From Sipunculus nudus (lineage: Eukaryota > Annelida > Sipuncula > Golfingiida > Sipunculidae), in NCBI GenBank assembly GCA_026874595.1, contig CM049322.1, positions 39,550,840 through 39,614,839 on the forward strand: 64,000 nucleotides of DNA. Reading direction: 5' to 3'. Below, piece after piece: positions 62,692 through 64,000 of this stretch. Both the position numbers and the translations under genes were made by a program. How positions within the stretch are numbered: position 1 is the stretch's first letter; each line of letters opens with the position of its first letter. A model generated the notes under the pieces. That model searched no databases. It saw only the letters and a program-made list of their open reading frames with translations, and was not told the DNA's origin.

Positions 62692-63855
62692 ATGATATCA
62701 TCGAAGAGAGATATACCGCAGCAAAAGATGGAAAAGGTGACAGGAAAAACTGAAAGAACACAACACATTACGGAGAAGGCAACAATTGAAAAGGAACAAA
62801 ACGAACCGATCCACTCATGGATAGCACTTACAGGCAAAATACATTTAATGTTTCATCAGCCACTTAACAAATGTAAATAAATAAATTCTAACTTGCTCTC
62901 ATATTATAGTATGAAAATATGCAACTGTGCAATGTGATATAAAGTACGTTACATTTTTTGCAATAAATATTGAATATAAATTAAAAATAATAAGCATAGC
63001 ACCTCTTCTTTTCATATAATGTTCATAATTTTTGTTTATAACATAACAGTACTTAAATACTGATCGGTTATCGCGATATTCATATTAAACATTTATTCAT
63101 AACATATTAGCAAACTCATTTAGCAATCAAATTTCCCGTGACACGTTTTATCATCCATACGCTATTAAAGACAACCCTTTTTTCTATATGTTGTCAACAT
63201 TTCATTAAAATGTTTACGAGTTAAACTTTATACCAGATTCAGTAACCACATTTTGTTATTATATACATACCTATTTGTTAACTCTACGTTTGGCATTTGA
63301 GCAGTATACAAATATGAGAAGTTTACAATTATAGCCGTTTTTGCCCAGGTAAGAAGGGTACGCGTTCATCCTCGTTCGTGTGTGTGTTTCTGTGTGTGTT
63401 TGTTCACACAGAACTCCCGCATTCCTGAACGGAATCACATGAAATTTCCAGGGTCCTTCGTGAATGGGACAATGTTTAGATAATATTTCGATGTAGATTC
63501 GGCACATGGTCTGGATTTAGGAATGTCGCCAATAACAATTGATATTTTCCAATAAAGTGCACGATTGCACCTCTGATTAAAGGGAGAATAAGTGAATGCA
63601 TCCCACAATAATGGTCCCAGAAAGAGTGGAGGCTTGCATTCCTAAATATGCAGATATCTAGTTGTATTTTCTTAATTTGTTCTTGAATGTGTTTTTTTTT
63701 TCCGTTCCCAGGTATCACCGCCTGCTTGGCAATAATGAACGGTACAATCATGTGTTTTGGCCAGGTATACGTAGAGCTACTTGACCTTTATAATGAGGGG
63801 CCGCTGAGAACCAGTCTAGTTATGACAGTTTCCGGAATCTGCTTTACAGTGTCGG
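62692..63855 (+). CDS. SLC16-like transporter gene, first two exons (runs off the window)
   Basis: Exon 62692-62833 (142 nt, ends phase 1) encodes a hydrophilic N-terminus and NEPIHSWIALTG, aligning with NEPPHVWVALLG in the intact paralog at 44.4 kb. Its donor reads CAG|GCAAAA, a GC rather than GT site. Exon 63712-63855 (144 nt, phase 1 to 1; TTCCCAG acceptor, GTAGGT donor) encodes GITACLAIMNGTIMCFGQVY, VELLDLYNEGPLRTSLVMTV and ends SG. It has the same length and phase as exon 2 of both paralogs. The remaining exons lie beyond 64000. The coding frame visible here is intact. Confidence 0.75.
63340..63485 (-). repeat. Dispersed repeat copy, opposite orientation
   Basis: The reverse complement shares TGTCCCATTCACGAAGGACC, AAATTTCATG and GTGTGAACAAACACACACA with the copy at 33046-33235. 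It lies in the intron of the last SLC16-like gene. Confidence 0.6.
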
Positions 63856-64000
63856 GTAGGTCATCACGTCATACATTTGTATAATTGCACTATCTTTCCC
63901 AAAGAGGTTGTTACTACCCGACACAAACCTCGCCCTGTTAGGCACCGTGGGACAGCTACGACTTCTAGTCTCAGTATTATTTTTGTTCACATTTAATAAA

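Overview
This is AT-rich, intron-rich metazoan DNA. It contains short exons with canonical GT/AG borders, many microsatellites and minisatellites, and relics of THAP-type, pogo/Tigger-like, hAT-like and non-LTR elements. The mix of CUB, C-type lectin, S1 protease and expanded SLC16-like genes, together with the repeat families, suggests a lophotrochozoan, most likely a bivalve mollusc. That assignment is inferred from repeat and gene style and was not proven by a search.

Layout. (1) 117-2154, minus strand: a decayed THAP-domain transposase-like gene with several frameshifts and stops. (2) 2965-24495, plus strand: a mosaic secreted-protein gene. It has at least six CUB domains, each split over two exons, then two copies of an unfamiliar two-exon four-cysteine module, then a chymotrypsin-fold (S1) serine protease domain ending at a stop with a polyadenylation signal 17 bases later. 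The reading frame is hit by a TGA in CUB5, a TGA in the protease domain, a lost splice donor and an unrecognisable catalytic-His exon. The locus therefore looks decayed, or is a damaged allele, although most exons are intact. Its introns hold a LINE relic and a deleted pogo-like element. (3) 25.4-27.4 kb: a 40-bp minisatellite, then a degenerate block that recurs at 36.4-37.3 kb. (4) 27.5-31.3 kb, minus: an SLC16-like (monocarboxylate transporter family) pseudogene, with a LINE endonuclease relic and a 150-160-bp tandem repeat inside. (5) 33.3-34.8 kb, minus: a C-type lectin gene. (6) 39.7-40.2 kb: two SLC16-derived fragments. One is a decayed first exon; the other is a 138-bp near-identical copy of part of the neighbouring gene's large exon. 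(7) 41442-44489, minus: a complete five-exon SLC16-like transporter gene of 495 codons. (8) 44.7-61.3 kb: no recognisable host gene. It holds several terminal-inverted-repeat elements, a degenerate 31-bp minisatellite, a 5-kb hAT-like element with an 8-bp target duplication enclosing two satellite arrays, and a tRNA-derived SINE. (9) 62692-63855, plus: the first two exons of a further SLC16-like gene that runs off the window.

How the parts relate. The mosaic protease is of the kind expected to be secreted: CUB modules mediate protein or glycan contacts and S1 domains cleave. The lectin is likewise an extracellular recognition protein. The SLC16 copies share exon phase and exon length and are products of local duplication, of which one is intact, one is dead and one is partial here. 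Nothing suggests an operon or a prokaryotic system.
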